In this document: positions 38,322 to 49,485 of the stretch, piece by piece
Position numbering within the stretch: the first letter of the stretch is position 1
How the letters are laid out: the number at the start of each line of letters is the position of its first letter
Assembly (NCBI GenBank): GCA_947174015.1
Contig: CAMWHJ010000006.1
Location: 1 to 64,000, forward strand
Length of the DNA stretch: 64,000 bases
Direction of reading: 5' to 3'
From: an uncultured Lachnospiraceae bacterium
Lineage (GTDB): Bacteria > Bacillota > Clostridia > Lachnospirales > Lachnospiraceae
Notes under the pieces: generated by a model
Database searches by the model: none
The model's input: the letters and a program-made list of their open reading frames with translations, nothing else
What the model was told of the DNA's origin: nothing
Made by a program: the position numbers and the translations under genes

Positions 38322-39899
38322 TTATTTTACCTTAACTGTCTTAGCTGCTGTATACTTACCATATACTTTGTTTCCGGCAGAGTCAGTCTTATATGCTCTA
38401 ACCTTTACATAGTAAGTACCTTTCTTAAGTTTCTTAACAGTTGCAGAAGTCTTCTTTGTGGTTACAGTCGTAGTTGTAGACTTTGTAAAGCTCTTCTTTG
38501 TGGAATATGTAACTTCATATCCTGCAGCTCCAGATACCTTGCTGTACTTAACAGTAAACTTCTTAGATGCACCCTTTACGGATGTTACTTTGGTCTGCTT
38601 AACGCTAACCTTAGTCCATTTTGCTGTTACAGTAACCTTCTTGGAAGCTTTCAGCTTAGTTACTTTCTTGTTGTTTACATACCATCCCTTGAAAGTATAA
38701 CCCTTTCTTGTAGGAGCGTATAACTTAGTATTTGTATTCTTAACAATATAAGATGGATTTAAACCGTTGTTCTTACCCTTGTTTAATTTGTATGTAACCT
38801 TTACAGACTGCTTAGAAGATACTGTTACTTTACATGTAGCTTTCTTAGTTCCAACCTTAACTGTAATAGTTGCCTTACCAGCCTTCTTAGCTGTAAGCTT
38901 ACCATTCTTAACAGTTACTACATTCTTATTGCTTGTGGACCAAACAGCTTTTGGAGCTTTACCCTTTGTCATCTTAACTGTTGTAGTTAATGTTACAGTT
39001 GCCTGCTTAGCTAATGTAAGCTTTGTTGCATTTAACTTAACAGATTTAACAACATAGCTAGGTGCTTTGGTTGGTACCTTAGTTGGTGCCTTAGTTGGTG
39101 CCTTAGTTGGTGCTGTTGTTGCTGTTGTTCCTGTAGGTGCTGCACTTGGTGTTTCACTTGGTGTATCTGGTGTTACAACTCCTGTAGGTACTGGTGTTCC
39201 ACTTGGTGTATCTGGTGTTACAGCTCCTGTAGGCACTCCACTTGGTACTCCACTTGGTACTCCACTTGGTGTTTCACTTGGTACTCCACTTGGTGTTTCA
39301 CTTGGTGTTCCACTTGGTGTTTCACTTGGTGTTCCACTTGGTGACACGCTTGGAGATACACTTGGGGATACACTTGGTGACACGCTTGGTTCTTCTGATG
39401 TTGTTGGATCATCTGGTGTTATTGTTTCATCAACAACTTCAATATTCCATGTTAATGTTGTTGTTCCATCTGTCGCAGTTACAGTAGTCTTACCAACCTT
39501 AAGTGCCTTTACTAAACCAGTGTTAGATACACTTGCAACATCAGCAGCACTGGACTTCCATGTAACAGTTGCTTCATCTGCATTCACTACTGCTTCATTC
39601 ACAGGTTCTTCTGGTGTTGTTGGTTCTTCTGGTGTTGTTGGTTCTTCTGGTGTTGTTGGTTCTTCAGTTACTGTTGGTTCTGGCTTTGTTGTTGCTCCTC
39701 CAGTTACTGTTGGTGCCGGCTTTGTTGTCTCCTCTGCCGCTTTAAACTCAAGCTGCCTTTCTTCTCCAACTTTCATTGTAATGTTAGTTGCATCTGCCGC
39801 AAAAACAGGCACTTGGATTGCTGTCACTACAAGAGCAGCAATAAGCATAACACTGATGTAACGCTTAACTGCGTTCATCATTACTCTCTTCTCTCCCAT
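38322..39899 (-). CDS. Secreted BIG2/Ig-like protein with Pro/Ser/Thr repeat linker and InlB-like repeat
   Basis: Signal peptide; TWKSSAADVASVSNTGLVKALKVGKTTVTA; PSVSPSVSP/PSGTPSETPSGVPSG repeats; KGYTFKGWYVNNKKV. Confidence 0.85.
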   Translation of the reverse strand: MGEKRVMMNAVKRYISVMLIAALVVTAIQVPVFAADATNITMKVGEERQLEFKAAEETTKPAPTVTGGATTKPEPTVTEEPTTPEEPTTPEEPTTPEEPVNEAVVNADEATVTWKSSAADVASVSNTGLVKALKVGKTTVTATDGTTTLTWNIEVVDETITPDDPTTSEEPSVSPSVSPSVSPSVSPSGTPSETPSGTPSETPSGVPSETPSGVPSGVPSGVPTGAVTPDTPSGTPVPTGVVTPDTPSETPSAAPTGTTATTAPTKAPTKAPTKVPTKAPSYVVKSVKLNATKLTLAKQATVTLTTTVKMTKGKAPKAVWSTSNKNVVTVKNGKLTAKKAGKATITVKVGTKKATCKVTVSSKQSVKVTYKLNKGKNNGLNPSYIVKNTNTKLYAPTRKGYTFKGWYVNNKKVTKLKASKKVTVTAKWTKVSVKQTKVTSVKGASKKFTVKYSKVSGAAGYEVTYSTKKSFTKSTTTTVTTKKTSATVKKLKKGTYYVKVRAYKTDSAGNKVYGKYTAAKTVKVK

Positions 39900-39943
39900 T
39901 CCTTTTTTTCCTCCTTTTAATTATTGGGCGTTTTCTTGTTTCA

Positions 39944-39976
39944 TTTGTGTGAAATGGGAAAACGTTTTCACACAAA
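39944..39976. promoter_or_regulatory. Inverted-repeat operator candidate upstream of the BIG2 gene
   Basis: TTTGTGTGAAA (39944-39954) / TTTCACACAAA (39966-39976), plus GAAAACGTTTTC palindrome (39958-39969). Confidence 0.45.
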
Positions 39977-40212
39977 GTGTTGTTTTCTTGTTTTTGATTA
40001 CACTATCTTGATACGACAATACAATCTCTTAAAACAAGCCATGGTAATAGTATATTATCCAATGTGAGAATTGTCAATCTTTAATCAATAGATTTGTATC
40101 CAAATTTTCTTCTTTTTTTTGTGTAAGTTGACTATTATGTCTTAAAAATAGAAAAAATTAACAAAAATGATCGTTCTCGACAGCTACATAAAATGCTGAC
40201 CTTTTTCCATTT

Positions 40213-40686
40213 CTACTCAAAATCTCTTACTATTTTTCTGCAGTCATCTGTTATTTTTTTTGCAAGTGCATGATTCTGCCCACAGGCAGTGACTCCTATG
40301 ACTGTTTTCTCCTGTCGGTTTACTGCAATTCCCGGAAAGAAAAAAGTACATTCTTCTTTGGCATCCGCCACGGATACAAAAGCTCCTGCCGCTTTTCCTT
40401 CCCATCCTATCTGCCGGTTGATTGTTCTGTCATTGGTGGCTGCCACCACAAGAAAGGCACCTTTACAGTCACCTTCCTGATATTTGCGCACACTCACCTG
40501 AACTTTGCCTGCATCCTGCAGCCTCTTCATAGCTTCGGAAATTTCTGGTGCAATCACTTGAACATCACATTGAAATTCACTTAATGCAGCCGCTCTTCTG
40601 GTGCCGATGTCCCCGCTTCCGATGATCAGGCACTTCTTCCCTTTTAATGATACAAACAGAGGAAAATATAACTGTGTTTCTTCCAT
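40213..40686 (-). CDS. Precorrin-2 dehydrogenase/sirohydrochlorin ferrochelatase-like NAD-binding protein
   Basis: YFPLFVSLKGKKCLIIGSGDIGTRRAAAL...FLVVAATNDRTINRQIG. Confidence 0.8.
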   Translation of the reverse strand: MEETQLYFPLFVSLKGKKCLIIGSGDIGTRRAAALSEFQCDVQVIAPEISEAMKRLQDAGKVQVSVRKYQEGDCKGAFLVVAATNDRTINRQIGWEGKAAGAFVSVADAKEECTFFFPGIAVNRQEKTVIGVTACGQNHALAKKITDDCRKIVRDFE

Positions 40687-40707
40687 ATTAATGTACTTCC
40701 TTCCATA

Positions 40708-41295
40708 TTATTCCAGCCCAAAGTGAGACAAGAATATTCGTATGCCTAATATAATGAGCAGAATACCGCCACAAAACTCTGCCTTATTCTTATAACAGCT
40801 GCCAAAATAATTTCCAACAAATACTCCTGACACGGATATGGTCAGAGCTGTGACTCCCATAATGACAGAGGCTGCTTTGACAGGATAAGTCAACAAAGCA
40901 GACGTCACACCCACCGCAAAAGCATCCACACTGGTTGCCAGTGCAAGACCAAGCAGTCCAAGAATATCCTTCGTTCTGCTGACAATGGATATATCCGGAC
41001 ATTCCTCTTTCTTCCAAGCATCACATATCATCTCACCGCCAATCACAGTCAGCAGCCCAAAGGCAATCCAGTGATTCATTCTGACCACATAATGCTCAAA
41101 CCTGCTTCCCAACAGCCATCCCAAGAAAAACAGCAGGGACTGAAATCCCCCAAATGTCAGCCCGATCACTGCCACTTGTCCTCTGTTTATTCTTATCATT
41201 GCCAGTCCTTGGCAGACAGCCACTGCAAAAATATCCATCGAAAGTCCCATTGCGATAAACAAAATCTCTAAGTAAATTTCCATGTACATCCTCAC
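40708..41295 (-). CDS. mntP: MntP-family manganese efflux pump
   Basis: AMGLSMDIFAVAVCQGL, LALATSVDAFAVGVT. Confidence 0.85.
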   Translation of the reverse strand: MRMYMEIYLEILFIAMGLSMDIFAVAVCQGLAMIRINRGQVAVIGLTFGGFQSLLFFLGWLLGSRFEHYVVRMNHWIAFGLLTVIGGEMICDAWKKEECPDISIVSRTKDILGLLGLALATSVDAFAVGVTSALLTYPVKAASVIMGVTALTISVSGVFVGNYFGSCYKNKAEFCGGILLIILGIRIFLSHFGLE

Positions 41296-41619
41296 TTTTG
41301 ATTTTCCTCGTAACGTTCCTGTACGGAACAGTTACTTTTCCTCTATCTTAAATGTACGCTGGACATCACTTAGGTATGTCTGTAAAACCATTCTCTACTG
41401 TCATCATTTCCTTTCTTTGGAATATATGCTTGTCAATTATTTAACAATAACCCTTTCCATCTAAAATGTCAATGTTTCTTTCCCCATTTATTTCCCCCAT
41501 TTCTTCCATATTTTCCATCAAATAATTATATAATCTTCTTATGAGAATTTTCTCAAACAGGTTCTTAACCGCTTTGTTCTTTCATATATTTTTTTAAGCA
41601 AAAAATAGAGGTAAACACC

Positions 41620-43329
41620 ATGCCAGAATCTTCCAATTCTATTTCTCCTGCTGTGGATGAAAACTATGCAAGCTTTATTATTAATTATGGTGCCTCCATT
41701 ACTTTTCTTGAGAGATTAAAGCAGATGTATACTGTTTATGTTATCAGTGATACTTATGCCATTATATATCTCCCCATAGAAGAAGCAAATCTATCTTCCA
41801 GTGCCGCATACGGTTATGGCAGTATTCCCAAATGTTATGCTCCCATGGATTTATCCAGTGTGAATGCTTCCGGCATCACCAGACTCCAGACACACCCTTT
41901 TGTCCCTCTGCGTGGCAATGGTGTGGCAATCGCCATGATTGATTCGGGAATTGATTATACTAATCCGCTTTTTCGTAACAATGATGGTAGTACCCGCATT
42001 GCCTATCTCTGGGATCAGACCATAGAAAGCGGTACGCCCCCCGAACTGTTTCCTTTTGGCAGTGAATATACCGCAGATGATATCAATGCTGCTTTGGAAA
42101 GCAACACTCCCTTGGAGGTACTGCCCTCCAGAGACACTGACGGACATGGTACTTTTTTAAGCGGCATCGCTGCCGGAAGTGAAAATATTGAAGAGAGATT
42201 TATCGGTGTTGCACCGGAGTCCATGCTGATGGTTGTGAAATTGAAACCTGCCAAAACCTATCTTCGGGATTTCTTTTTTATCACGGAAAATGCAACTGTC
42301 TATCAAGAGGATGATATCATGATGGCTCTGGCTTATGTAAAATCCTGCGCCTCCCGGCTTTCTGACATAGCTCTGTCCATCTGCCTTCCTTTTGGTACAA
42401 ATATGGGCTCTCATACCGGTAGTTCTTCTTTATCCAGCTACTGCAACATTCTCAGCCGCCTTTCACCACTGGTGCTTTCTGTGGCAGGCGGCAATGAGGG
42501 AAATGCACGTCACCATTACAGCGAAACTTTAGAAGTCTCTCAGGAATATCATCCTGTGGAATTTCGGGTGGGAGATAATGTTCAAGGCTTTAGTATGGAA
42601 TTCTGGGGAGATGCCCCTACTTCCCACAGCTTTATTTTTCAGTCGCCTTCCGGAGAACGCCAGACTCTTGTACTGCGGCCACCTTATGGGGAGCAGAACA
42701 TACGTTTCATATTTGTCAATACCATAATTTACATTAATTTTGCCCTAGTGGAAAATCAAACCGGGCGGCAGTTGATATTATTTCGTTTTTCCAATCCGGC
42801 ACCAGGTCTGTGGAGACTGCTTGTCCGTAACAATACTCCCTTTCCCGTCAAAATACAGTTGTGGCTTCCAGTAACTTCCTTTTTGTCGGATGAGACCTAT
42901 TTTCTTCGCCCCTCCCCCTATACCACCATCACGGAGCCCGGCAATGCTGAAAACATGATTACTGCCACTGCATATGATTATCGAAACGACAGTCTGTACC
43001 TGAATGCAGGAAGAGGTTTTAGTGCTGACGATAGTATCGTCCCCACGTTAGCCGCTCCCGGCGTAGATATTATTGGTCCCCTGCCCAATGGCAGATTTGT
43101 GACCCGCTCTGGCACAAGCATAGCTGCCGCCCATACTTGCGGAGCAGCAGCCCTGTTCTTAGAATGGTCCGTTGTGAATCAAAATCTGCCCTTTATCAAC
43201 GGTACCAGCGTGAAAAACTATTTCATCCGAGGCAGCCGGCGTCCCAAGGATTTGCAATATCCCAACCCGGAATGGGGCTATGGGATTTTGGATTTGTACA
43301 ATGTCTTTGAAAGTCTTACTACTTTTTAG
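41620..43329 (+). CDS. S8 subtilisin-like peptidase (Csp-type architecture)
   Basis: AMIDSGIDYTNPLF, DTDGHGTFLSGIAAG, SGTSIAAAHTCGAAAL. Confidence 0.9.
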   Translation: MPESSNSISPAVDENYASFIINYGASITFLERLKQMYTVYVISDTYAIIYLPIEEANLSSSAAYGYGSIPKCYAPMDLSSVNASGITRLQTHPFVPLRGNGVAIAMIDSGIDYTNPLFRNNDGSTRIAYLWDQTIESGTPPELFPFGSEYTADDINAALESNTPLEVLPSRDTDGHGTFLSGIAAGSENIEERFIGVAPESMLMVVKLKPAKTYLRDFFFITENATVYQEDDIMMALAYVKSCASRLSDIALSICLPFGTNMGSHTGSSSLSSYCNILSRLSPLVLSVAGGNEGNARHHYSETLEVSQEYHPVEFRVGDNVQGFSMEFWGDAPTSHSFIFQSPSGERQTLVLRPPYGEQNIRFIFVNTIIYINFALVENQTGRQLILFRFSNPAPGLWRLLVRNNTPFPVKIQLWLPVTSFLSDETYFLRPSPYTTITEPGNAENMITATAYDYRNDSLYLNAGRGFSADDSIVPTLAAPGVDIIGPLPNGRFVTRSGTSIAAAHTCGAAALFLEWSVVNQNLPFINGTSVKNYFIRGSRRPKDLQYPNPEWGYGILDLYNVFESLTTF

Positions 43330-43359
43330 TGCCTATTTTCCTCATTACTCGCAGGAATA

Positions 43360-43404
43360 AAAAAAGACAGGAGTCATCTGTATACAGATGCCCTTGTCTT
43401 TTTT
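43360..43404. terminator. Bidirectional terminator between the S8 peptidase and spoVG
   Basis: AAAAAAGACAGGAGTCATCTGTATACAGATGCCCTTGTCTTTTTT. Confidence 0.8.
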
Positions 43405-43416
43405 TCTCGCTTTTCC

Positions 43417-43704
43417 TTAAACTTCCTGCTCTGTTGGTTCTTCTAACAGAGCCTTTTCATAACTTTCTAATATAATCTTCTGAATTCTATCTCTTGTCTC
43501 GGAATTAATTGGATGGGCAATATCTCTGTATTCTCCGTCCGTTGCCTTTCTGCTGGGCATGGCAATAAACAATCCCTTCTCTCCGTCTATTACTTTAATA
43601 TCATGCACAACAAATTCATCGTCAATGGTGATGGATACTACTGCCTTCATCTTGCCTTCCTTTGTCATCTTTCTTACACGTACATCTGTAATGTTCATTT
43701 CCAA
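43417..43704 (-). CDS. spoVG: Septation regulator SpoVG
   Basis: [48 protein letters not shown]. Confidence 0.95.
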   Translation of the reverse strand: MEMNITDVRVRKMTKEGKMKAVVSITIDDEFVVHDIKVIDGEKGLFIAMPSRKATDGEYRDIAHPINSETRDRIQKIILESYEKALLEEPTEQEV

Positions 43705-43747
43705 ACTTCCCCTTTCTCGCTTTCACGAGTTTTTCATCAAAATTTTG

Positions 43748-44866
43748 TTATAGGATATACCGCTCATTCTTTTCCACAACAACCTTAATTCCATTCTCAC
43801 CCTTATGATAGGTATTGGCACGAATGGTATCCCTGCTCTCCACTATACAGTTTTCAATAGTTGTATTATCACCGATATAAACCTCATTCAAAATAATAGA
43901 GTTCTTTATCACACAATTATTTCCCACAAATACATCCTTAAATAATACGGAATTTTCCACTGTTCCATTGATAATACATCCGCTGGAAATCAGACTGTTC
44001 TTTACGGAAGAACCAATATTGTATTTTGCCGGCGGCAGGTCGTCCACCTTGGAATACACATCCGGATACTGTCGGAAAAAGTAATCTCTCACCTCAGGTT
44101 TCAAGAATGACATGTTTGTTTCATAATACGCTTCCACAGTAGAAATATTACTCCAATAATCTGTCATCTTGTATCCGTAGATACGCTTCATACCTTTATA
44201 GCGGATAAGGATATCCTGCACAAAGTCATATCTCTCTTCTCTGGCACTCTTCTCTAACATTTCAATCAGCTGTCGTCTCCGAATCACATAAATACCGCAG
44301 GAAACTGTGTTAGAGGTGGCTACCATAGGCTTCTCGTCATATTCCACAATCCGTCCGTCTTCGTCCATCTTCATCAGACCAAAACGTCCGAAATCCGTTT
44401 CCGGTCCCATATCTTTACATACCACTGTAATGTCTGCTTTTTTCGCAATATGGTATTCTAATACCTTATTATAGTCCATCTTATAAACACCATCACCGGA
44501 TGCAATGACTGCATAGGGTTCATGGCTGTTTTTTAAGAAAGTAAGGTTTTGATACAGTGCATCGGCGGTTCCCCGATACCATTGGTTATTATCCGCAGTT
44601 ACTGTCGGGTTAAATACAAACAACCCCCCCTGCTTACGTCCGAAATCCCACCATTTGGAAGAACTTAAATGCTCATTTAAGCTTCTTGCATTGTACTGTG
44701 TCAGCACTGCCACACGCTGGATATGTGAATTTGTCATATTACTCAATGTAAAATCAATGCTTCGATAGCTTCCTGCCACCGGCATGGCCGCTATTGCACG
44801 CTTGTTAGACAGCTCACGCATCCGATAATTGGAGCCGCCTGCCAAAATTATTCCTATTGCTCTCAT
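43748..44866 (-). CDS. glgD: Glucose-1-phosphate adenylyltransferase subunit GlgD
   Basis: ADP-glucose pyrophosphorylase-type protein in tandem with glgC. Confidence 0.9.
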   Translation of the reverse strand: MRAIGIILAGGSNYRMRELSNKRAIAAMPVAGSYRSIDFTLSNMTNSHIQRVAVLTQYNARSLNEHLSSSKWWDFGRKQGGLFVFNPTVTADNNQWYRGTADALYQNLTFLKNSHEPYAVIASGDGVYKMDYNKVLEYHIAKKADITVVCKDMGPETDFGRFGLMKMDEDGRIVEYDEKPMVATSNTVSCGIYVIRRRQLIEMLEKSAREERYDFVQDILIRYKGMKRIYGYKMTDYWSNISTVEAYYETNMSFLKPEVRDYFFRQYPDVYSKVDDLPPAKYNIGSSVKNSLISSGCIINGTVENSVLFKDVFVGNNCVIKNSIILNEVYIGDNTTIENCIVESRDTIRANTYHKGENGIKVVVEKNERYIL

Positions 44867-46146
44867 TGCTTGCCACCTGCCTTTATTAATGATTCACCAC
44901 TTGCAAGTATTCCGTCAGGATAATCATCTGGTGTAGTTTTACCGCTGACCGCTGTATTCTTTCCAATTTTCACATTATCCGGGATCACAGATTTTTCCCC
45001 GATGGTGGTCAATCCGAAAGAGTAAATCTTCGGTTCCAAACGGTTTGGTATATTATCACCAATACCCAAAACCACATTATTACCGATTACCACATTCTCT
45101 GCAATAATGGACTTGTCCATTGTCACATGCTCGCCGATAATTGTATTTTTCATAATAATGGAATCTCTGATAACACTGCCCTTTCCAATGCACACACCTG
45201 CACCTATGACCGAATTAATCACCTCACCATAGATTTCAGCCCCTTCACTGATAACACTCTTTTCAATTCTCGCCTCTCCGGATATATATTGAGGCGGAAG
45301 TGTGTCGCCATTGGTGTATATTCTCCAAAATTCTTCATAGAGATTAAATTCCGGAATCAAATCAATCAATTCCATATTTGCCTGCCAATAGGAACCTAAA
45401 GTTCCTACATCTTTCCAATAGCCGTTAAATTCATAAGCAAATATGCGCTTGTCATTTTCATGGCAATGGGGGATGATATGCATACCAAAATCACAGCCCG
45501 GCTCGTCTGACATGGCAATTAAGGCTTCTTTCAATACCTTCCAGCTAAAAATATAAATACCCATAGAGGCTAGGTTAGAACTGGGATGCTCCGGTTTTTC
45601 CTCAAACTTCTCGATTTTTCCCTCCCCATCTGCCACTACAATACCAAAACGGCTTGCCTCTTCCATTGGTACAGACATAGTAGCAATGGTTACATCCGCA
45701 TTGTGCTGCTTATGAAAATCCAGCATCACCTCATAATCCATCTTATAAATATGATCGCCTGATAAAATCAGTACATATTCCGGATTGTAGGATTCCATAT
45801 ACTCCAGATTCTGATATATGGCATTGGCTGTTCCTGTATACCAGTCACTGCTTGTGCTCTTTTCATAAGGGGGCAAAACGGTTACACCGCCAATATTTTT
45901 ATCCAGATCCCATGGAATACCAATTCCAATGTGAGCATTTAGCTGCAGTGGCTGATACTGTGTCAATACACCTACCGTATCAATTCCTGAATTTATACAG
46001 TTACTTAAAGGAAAGTCAATTATTCGGTATTTTCCTCCAAAGGCAACAGCCGGTTTGGCTACCTTTTTCGTTAAAACACCGAGACGGCTTCCCTGTCCTC
46101 CTGCGAGTAACATCGCAATCATCTCTTTTTTAATCACTGTTATCAC
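44863..46146 (-). CDS. glgC: Glucose-1-phosphate adenylyltransferase
   Basis: [44 protein letters not shown]. Confidence 0.95.
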   Translation of the reverse strand: MITVIKKEMIAMLLAGGQGSRLGVLTKKVAKPAVAFGGKYRIIDFPLSNCINSGIDTVGVLTQYQPLQLNAHIGIGIPWDLDKNIGGVTVLPPYEKSTSSDWYTGTANAIYQNLEYMESYNPEYVLILSGDHIYKMDYEVMLDFHKQHNADVTIATMSVPMEEASRFGIVVADGEGKIEKFEEKPEHPSSNLASMGIYIFSWKVLKEALIAMSDEPGCDFGMHIIPHCHENDKRIFAYEFNGYWKDVGTLGSYWQANMELIDLIPEFNLYEEFWRIYTNGDTLPPQYISGEARIEKSVISEGAEIYGEVINSVIGAGVCIGKGSVIRDSIIMKNTIIGEHVTMDKSIIAENVVIGNNVVLGIGDNIPNRLEPKIYSFGLTTIGEKSVIPDNVKIGKNTAVSGKTTPDDYPDGILASGESLIKAGGKQ

Positions 46147-46659
46147 CTCTCACTTTATAGCCTACACTTCAAGACATTTATAAGCACAATATCCAAAATT
46201 TTCCAGATATATGCTATTTACTTATAGATTATACCACATAATTTATTGAATTTGAACATAATTTATAAAAATGTTTACTAATTTTTTTCGTGATTTTTCT
46301 ACTGATGTGGGTTATAATTACTATCAGACAAATATAAATATCTTCTATACTACTATACGCAAACATTTCTCATCTTATGACTGGGAAAAAAAGCAGATTT
46401 TTACATGATTTGCACCAAGATTCAAGCGAAAATGCTTGCATTTGCATTTGCGGCACAAACACAAAGAGTGAAAGATGTGTGTTTGCATTTTATCCTTTCT
46501 TCTTTTTCCTTTCACCCTTTGTCCCATAGCAGTTGAGCCGGACTGAACTGTTGCCATTTTACAACTACATATTATAATATAGAAGATAATGTAATTATTC
46601 AGTATAGCACTGTACATTTACTGAACAGTTACAAGATAAATAAGAAAGGACAGATAATT

Positions 46660-48039
46660 ATGTACCAAATTAATTTTCATCAGCCAATTCATATTTACTT
46701 TATCGGAATAGGCGGCATTAGTATGAGTGGTCTTGCGGAAATTGTGAAAAAAGAAAATTTTCGGATTTCCGGTTCCGATATGAAAGAATCCCCTTTGACC
46801 CAGCATCTGGAATCTTTAGGTATTCAGGTATTTATTGGTCAGCGTGCTGACAACCTCCCTGAAGATGTAGATGCCGTTGTATACACTGCTGCTATACATG
46901 AGGATAATCCCGAATATGCAGAAGCCGTAAAGCGGAATCTTCCTATGCTGTCCCGGGCTGAGTTTTTAGGTCAGCTAATGAAAAACTACCAGCTCCCCAT
47001 TGCTGTTTCCGGAACCCATGGAAAAACCACTACCACTTCCATGCTGTCCCACATTCTTCTTCAGGCAGATACCGATCCTACCCTCTCCATTGGCGGTATC
47101 CTAAAGGCAATTCAGGGAAATATCCGGGTGGGTTCCAACCAATACTTCTTAACAGAGGCCTGCGAGTATACCAACAGTTTTTTAAGCTTTTTTCCAAAAA
47201 TCGGCATTATCTTAAATGTGGATGCAGACCATTTGGATTTCTTTAAGGATTTAGAAGATATCCGCAGTTCTTTTAAAAAGTTCACAGAACTTCTGCCTCA
47301 GGATGGTACTTTGATTGTTTCCGGGGATATTGAAAACCTAAATTACTTTACTGACACTTTAAGCTGTCAGGTGATTACCTTTGGCAGCAACAAGAATTTT
47401 AACTACTCCGCTGCTGATATTTCCTTTGATGAGTTAGGATGTCCCAGCTACACATTACTCCGTAAAGGTCAGGCGGTAGATCACATTGCTCTGTCTGTGA
47501 CCGGTATTCATAATGTGTATAACTCTCTGGCTGCCATTGCCTGTGGAGATTTGTTAGGCATTGATTTAGATACCATCAAAAAGGCACTGTTAGCTTTCAG
47601 TGGAACGGAGCGCCGCTTTGAATTCAAAGGTGAAATCGGTGGTGTCACCATTATTGATGATTATGCCCATCACCCCACGGAAATCAAAGCCACTTTAAAT
47701 GCTGCCGAAAATTATCCGCATAAACATTTATGGTGTGTATTCCAGCCCCATACCTACACCAGAACCAAAGCACTTATGGATGACTTTGCAGAGGCTCTGG
47801 CTCTTGGGGAAAATATTGTCTTGGCTGATATTTATCCTGCAAGAGAAACTGATAATTTAGGCATCAGTTCCCAGGACTTGGCAGCTAAGCTTCAGGCTTT
47901 GGGAAAAACTTGTCATTATTTTTCCTCCTTTGACGAAATTGAAGAATTTTTATTAGAAAATTGTAATTCAGGTGATTTGTTGATAACTATGGGTGCCGGA
48001 GACGTTGTAAACATCGGAAATCATCTGCTTGGAAAATAG
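46660..48039 (+). CDS. murC: UDP-N-acetylmuramate--L-alanine ligase
   Basis: IGIGGISMSGLAEI, AVSGTHGKTTTTSMLSHIL, DDYAHHPTEIKATL. Confidence 0.96.
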   Translation: MYQINFHQPIHIYFIGIGGISMSGLAEIVKKENFRISGSDMKESPLTQHLESLGIQVFIGQRADNLPEDVDAVVYTAAIHEDNPEYAEAVKRNLPMLSRAEFLGQLMKNYQLPIAVSGTHGKTTTTSMLSHILLQADTDPTLSIGGILKAIQGNIRVGSNQYFLTEACEYTNSFLSFFPKIGIILNVDADHLDFFKDLEDIRSSFKKFTELLPQDGTLIVSGDIENLNYFTDTLSCQVITFGSNKNFNYSAADISFDELGCPSYTLLRKGQAVDHIALSVTGIHNVYNSLAAIACGDLLGIDLDTIKKALLAFSGTERRFEFKGEIGGVTIIDDYAHHPTEIKATLNAAENYPHKHLWCVFQPHTYTRTKALMDDFAEALALGENIVLADIYPARETDNLGISSQDLAAKLQALGKTCHYFSSFDEIEEFLLENCNSGDLLITMGAGDVVNIGNHLLGK

Positions 48040-48213
48040 TTATCCACATTATCCACATGTTTATCAACATTTTTTTGTGTTTGAACATGTGGATTTTTAT
48101 GTTTACATAACATATTTTTTCACTTTCCCTATATTTCGCCATTCTATGCCTATTCCTGCAACAATCTTTTTCATATTATTCATTATGTCAACATGTTATC
48201 CACATTATCAACA
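48040..48213. promoter_or_regulatory. DnaA-box-like cluster
   Basis: TTATCCACA at 48040, 48049, 48196; TTATCAACA at 48061 and 48205. Confidence 0.6.
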
Positions 48214-48318
48214 TTTTGTATTATGGTTTCCACAATATAATTTTCTTATTCTCATTTTTCTTTTCCTATGCTATACTAAAACAGTAACCTGCAAGGGAAT
48301 TTTGGAAAGGATGTTTTT

Positions 48319-49395
48319 ATGAGCAATATTACCATTACCAATGAATCACTCCATGATGTTACTATTGTATCCAATGTATTTATTGATGAATATATGTCGG
48401 ACGCCAATGGGGAATATGTAAAAACATACCTGTATCTTCTTCGGGCAGTTGCCACCGGAGATGCACTTTCCATTGTCTCCATTGCGGACAAGCTGAATTA
48501 TACGGAACGGGACGTATACCGTGCCTTAAAGTTCTGGCAGCAGAAAGGAATTTTATCCCTATCCCTGGATTCTCTAAATGAATTGACAGGAATTAAACTG
48601 CTGCCCATCAAAAAACCACAAAAGGAAAGTGCTCAAAAACAAAGCTTTGCAACAACATCTGCTGCCCCAAAAGGGTTGGTGCCCTCTTCTGCTGCCTTAG
48701 AAAATTCGCCTCAAAAGCACAGCTTTTCTTTGGATGAAATGGCAGAATTTCGCACCAAGACAGAGGTGGCAGAAATCCTTTGTGTAGCAGAGCAGTATCT
48801 TGGCAAAACTTTAAGTAATACGGATATTAATTCTCTGCTTTATATTTATGATGGTTTAAAATTTGACAGCGAGCTAATAGAATATCTGATTGAATACTGT
48901 GTCACCAATAATCACAAAAGTATGCACTATATAGAGAAGACTGCCATTGGCTGGTCCAAAGAGGGTATCACCAATGCAGCACAGGCAAAAGACTTTGCCA
49001 AGCTCTATAACGACACTGTCTTTACGATTCTAAATGCCTTTGGCATCAAAAATCGCCATCCGGCACCTGTCGAACAGAAAATGATCACTGTCTGGACCAA
49101 GGATTATGGTTTTTCTCTGGATATTATTGTGGAAGCATGCAACCGTACCATGAAAACCGTCCACACACCCAGTTTTGAATATACGGATAAAATCTTGGCT
49201 CGCTGGAAGAAGAAAGGAGTTAAAACCATGTCTGATATTGCTGCTTTGGATCAGGCTTTTTTGAAAGAGCAGGAACAGAAAAAGACAGCACCTAAGGTTT
49301 CCGGCTCCCACAATAATTCCGGAAATAAATTCAACAATTTTTCCCAGCGTTCCTATGATTATGACAAACTGGAACGGGATTTGCTGAAACTATAA
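48319..49395 (+). CDS. DnaD-domain primosomal protein
   Basis: VYRALKFWQQKGILSL; DnaD-like C-terminal domain YIEKTAIGWSKEGITNAAQAKDF. Confidence 0.85.
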   Translation: MSNITITNESLHDVTIVSNVFIDEYMSDANGEYVKTYLYLLRAVATGDALSIVSIADKLNYTERDVYRALKFWQQKGILSLSLDSLNELTGIKLLPIKKPQKESAQKQSFATTSAAPKGLVPSSAALENSPQKHSFSLDEMAEFRTKTEVAEILCVAEQYLGKTLSNTDINSLLYIYDGLKFDSELIEYLIEYCVTNNHKSMHYIEKTAIGWSKEGITNAAQAKDFAKLYNDTVFTILNAFGIKNRHPAPVEQKMITVWTKDYGFSLDIIVEACNRTMKTVHTPSFEYTDKILARWKKKGVKTMSDIAALDQAFLKEQEQKKTAPKVSGSHNNSGNKFNNFSQRSYDYDKLERDLLKL

Positions 49396-49485
49396 TCACT
49401 TTGAAGGTACAAAACAGCTGCAAACTATAAAAAACATGCTTTGCGAACATTCTATTGTGATGAATTATTATAAGGAGGTAACCCT

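Noticed and set aside
37098-38322. T-box leader for trpS
   Set aside because: Only ~140 bp separate trpS from the BIG2 gene end, and that space holds a terminator; no T-box motif seen.
39060-39420. Possible CRISPR-like repeat array
   Set aside because: Repeats are contiguous, degenerate and in frame with a protein repeat; no unique spacers and no cas genes.
39067-39861. 264-aa plus-strand ORF (VGALVGALVG.../LGVPLGVSLG...)
   Set aside because: Antisense shadow of the repeat-rich BIG2 gene; composition mirrors the Pro/Ser/Thr repeat codons.
41296-41420. Mn-sensing yybP-ykoY riboswitch upstream of mntP
   Set aside because: No recognisable consensus; only a simple hairpin GTAACGTTCC/GGAACAGTTAC is present.
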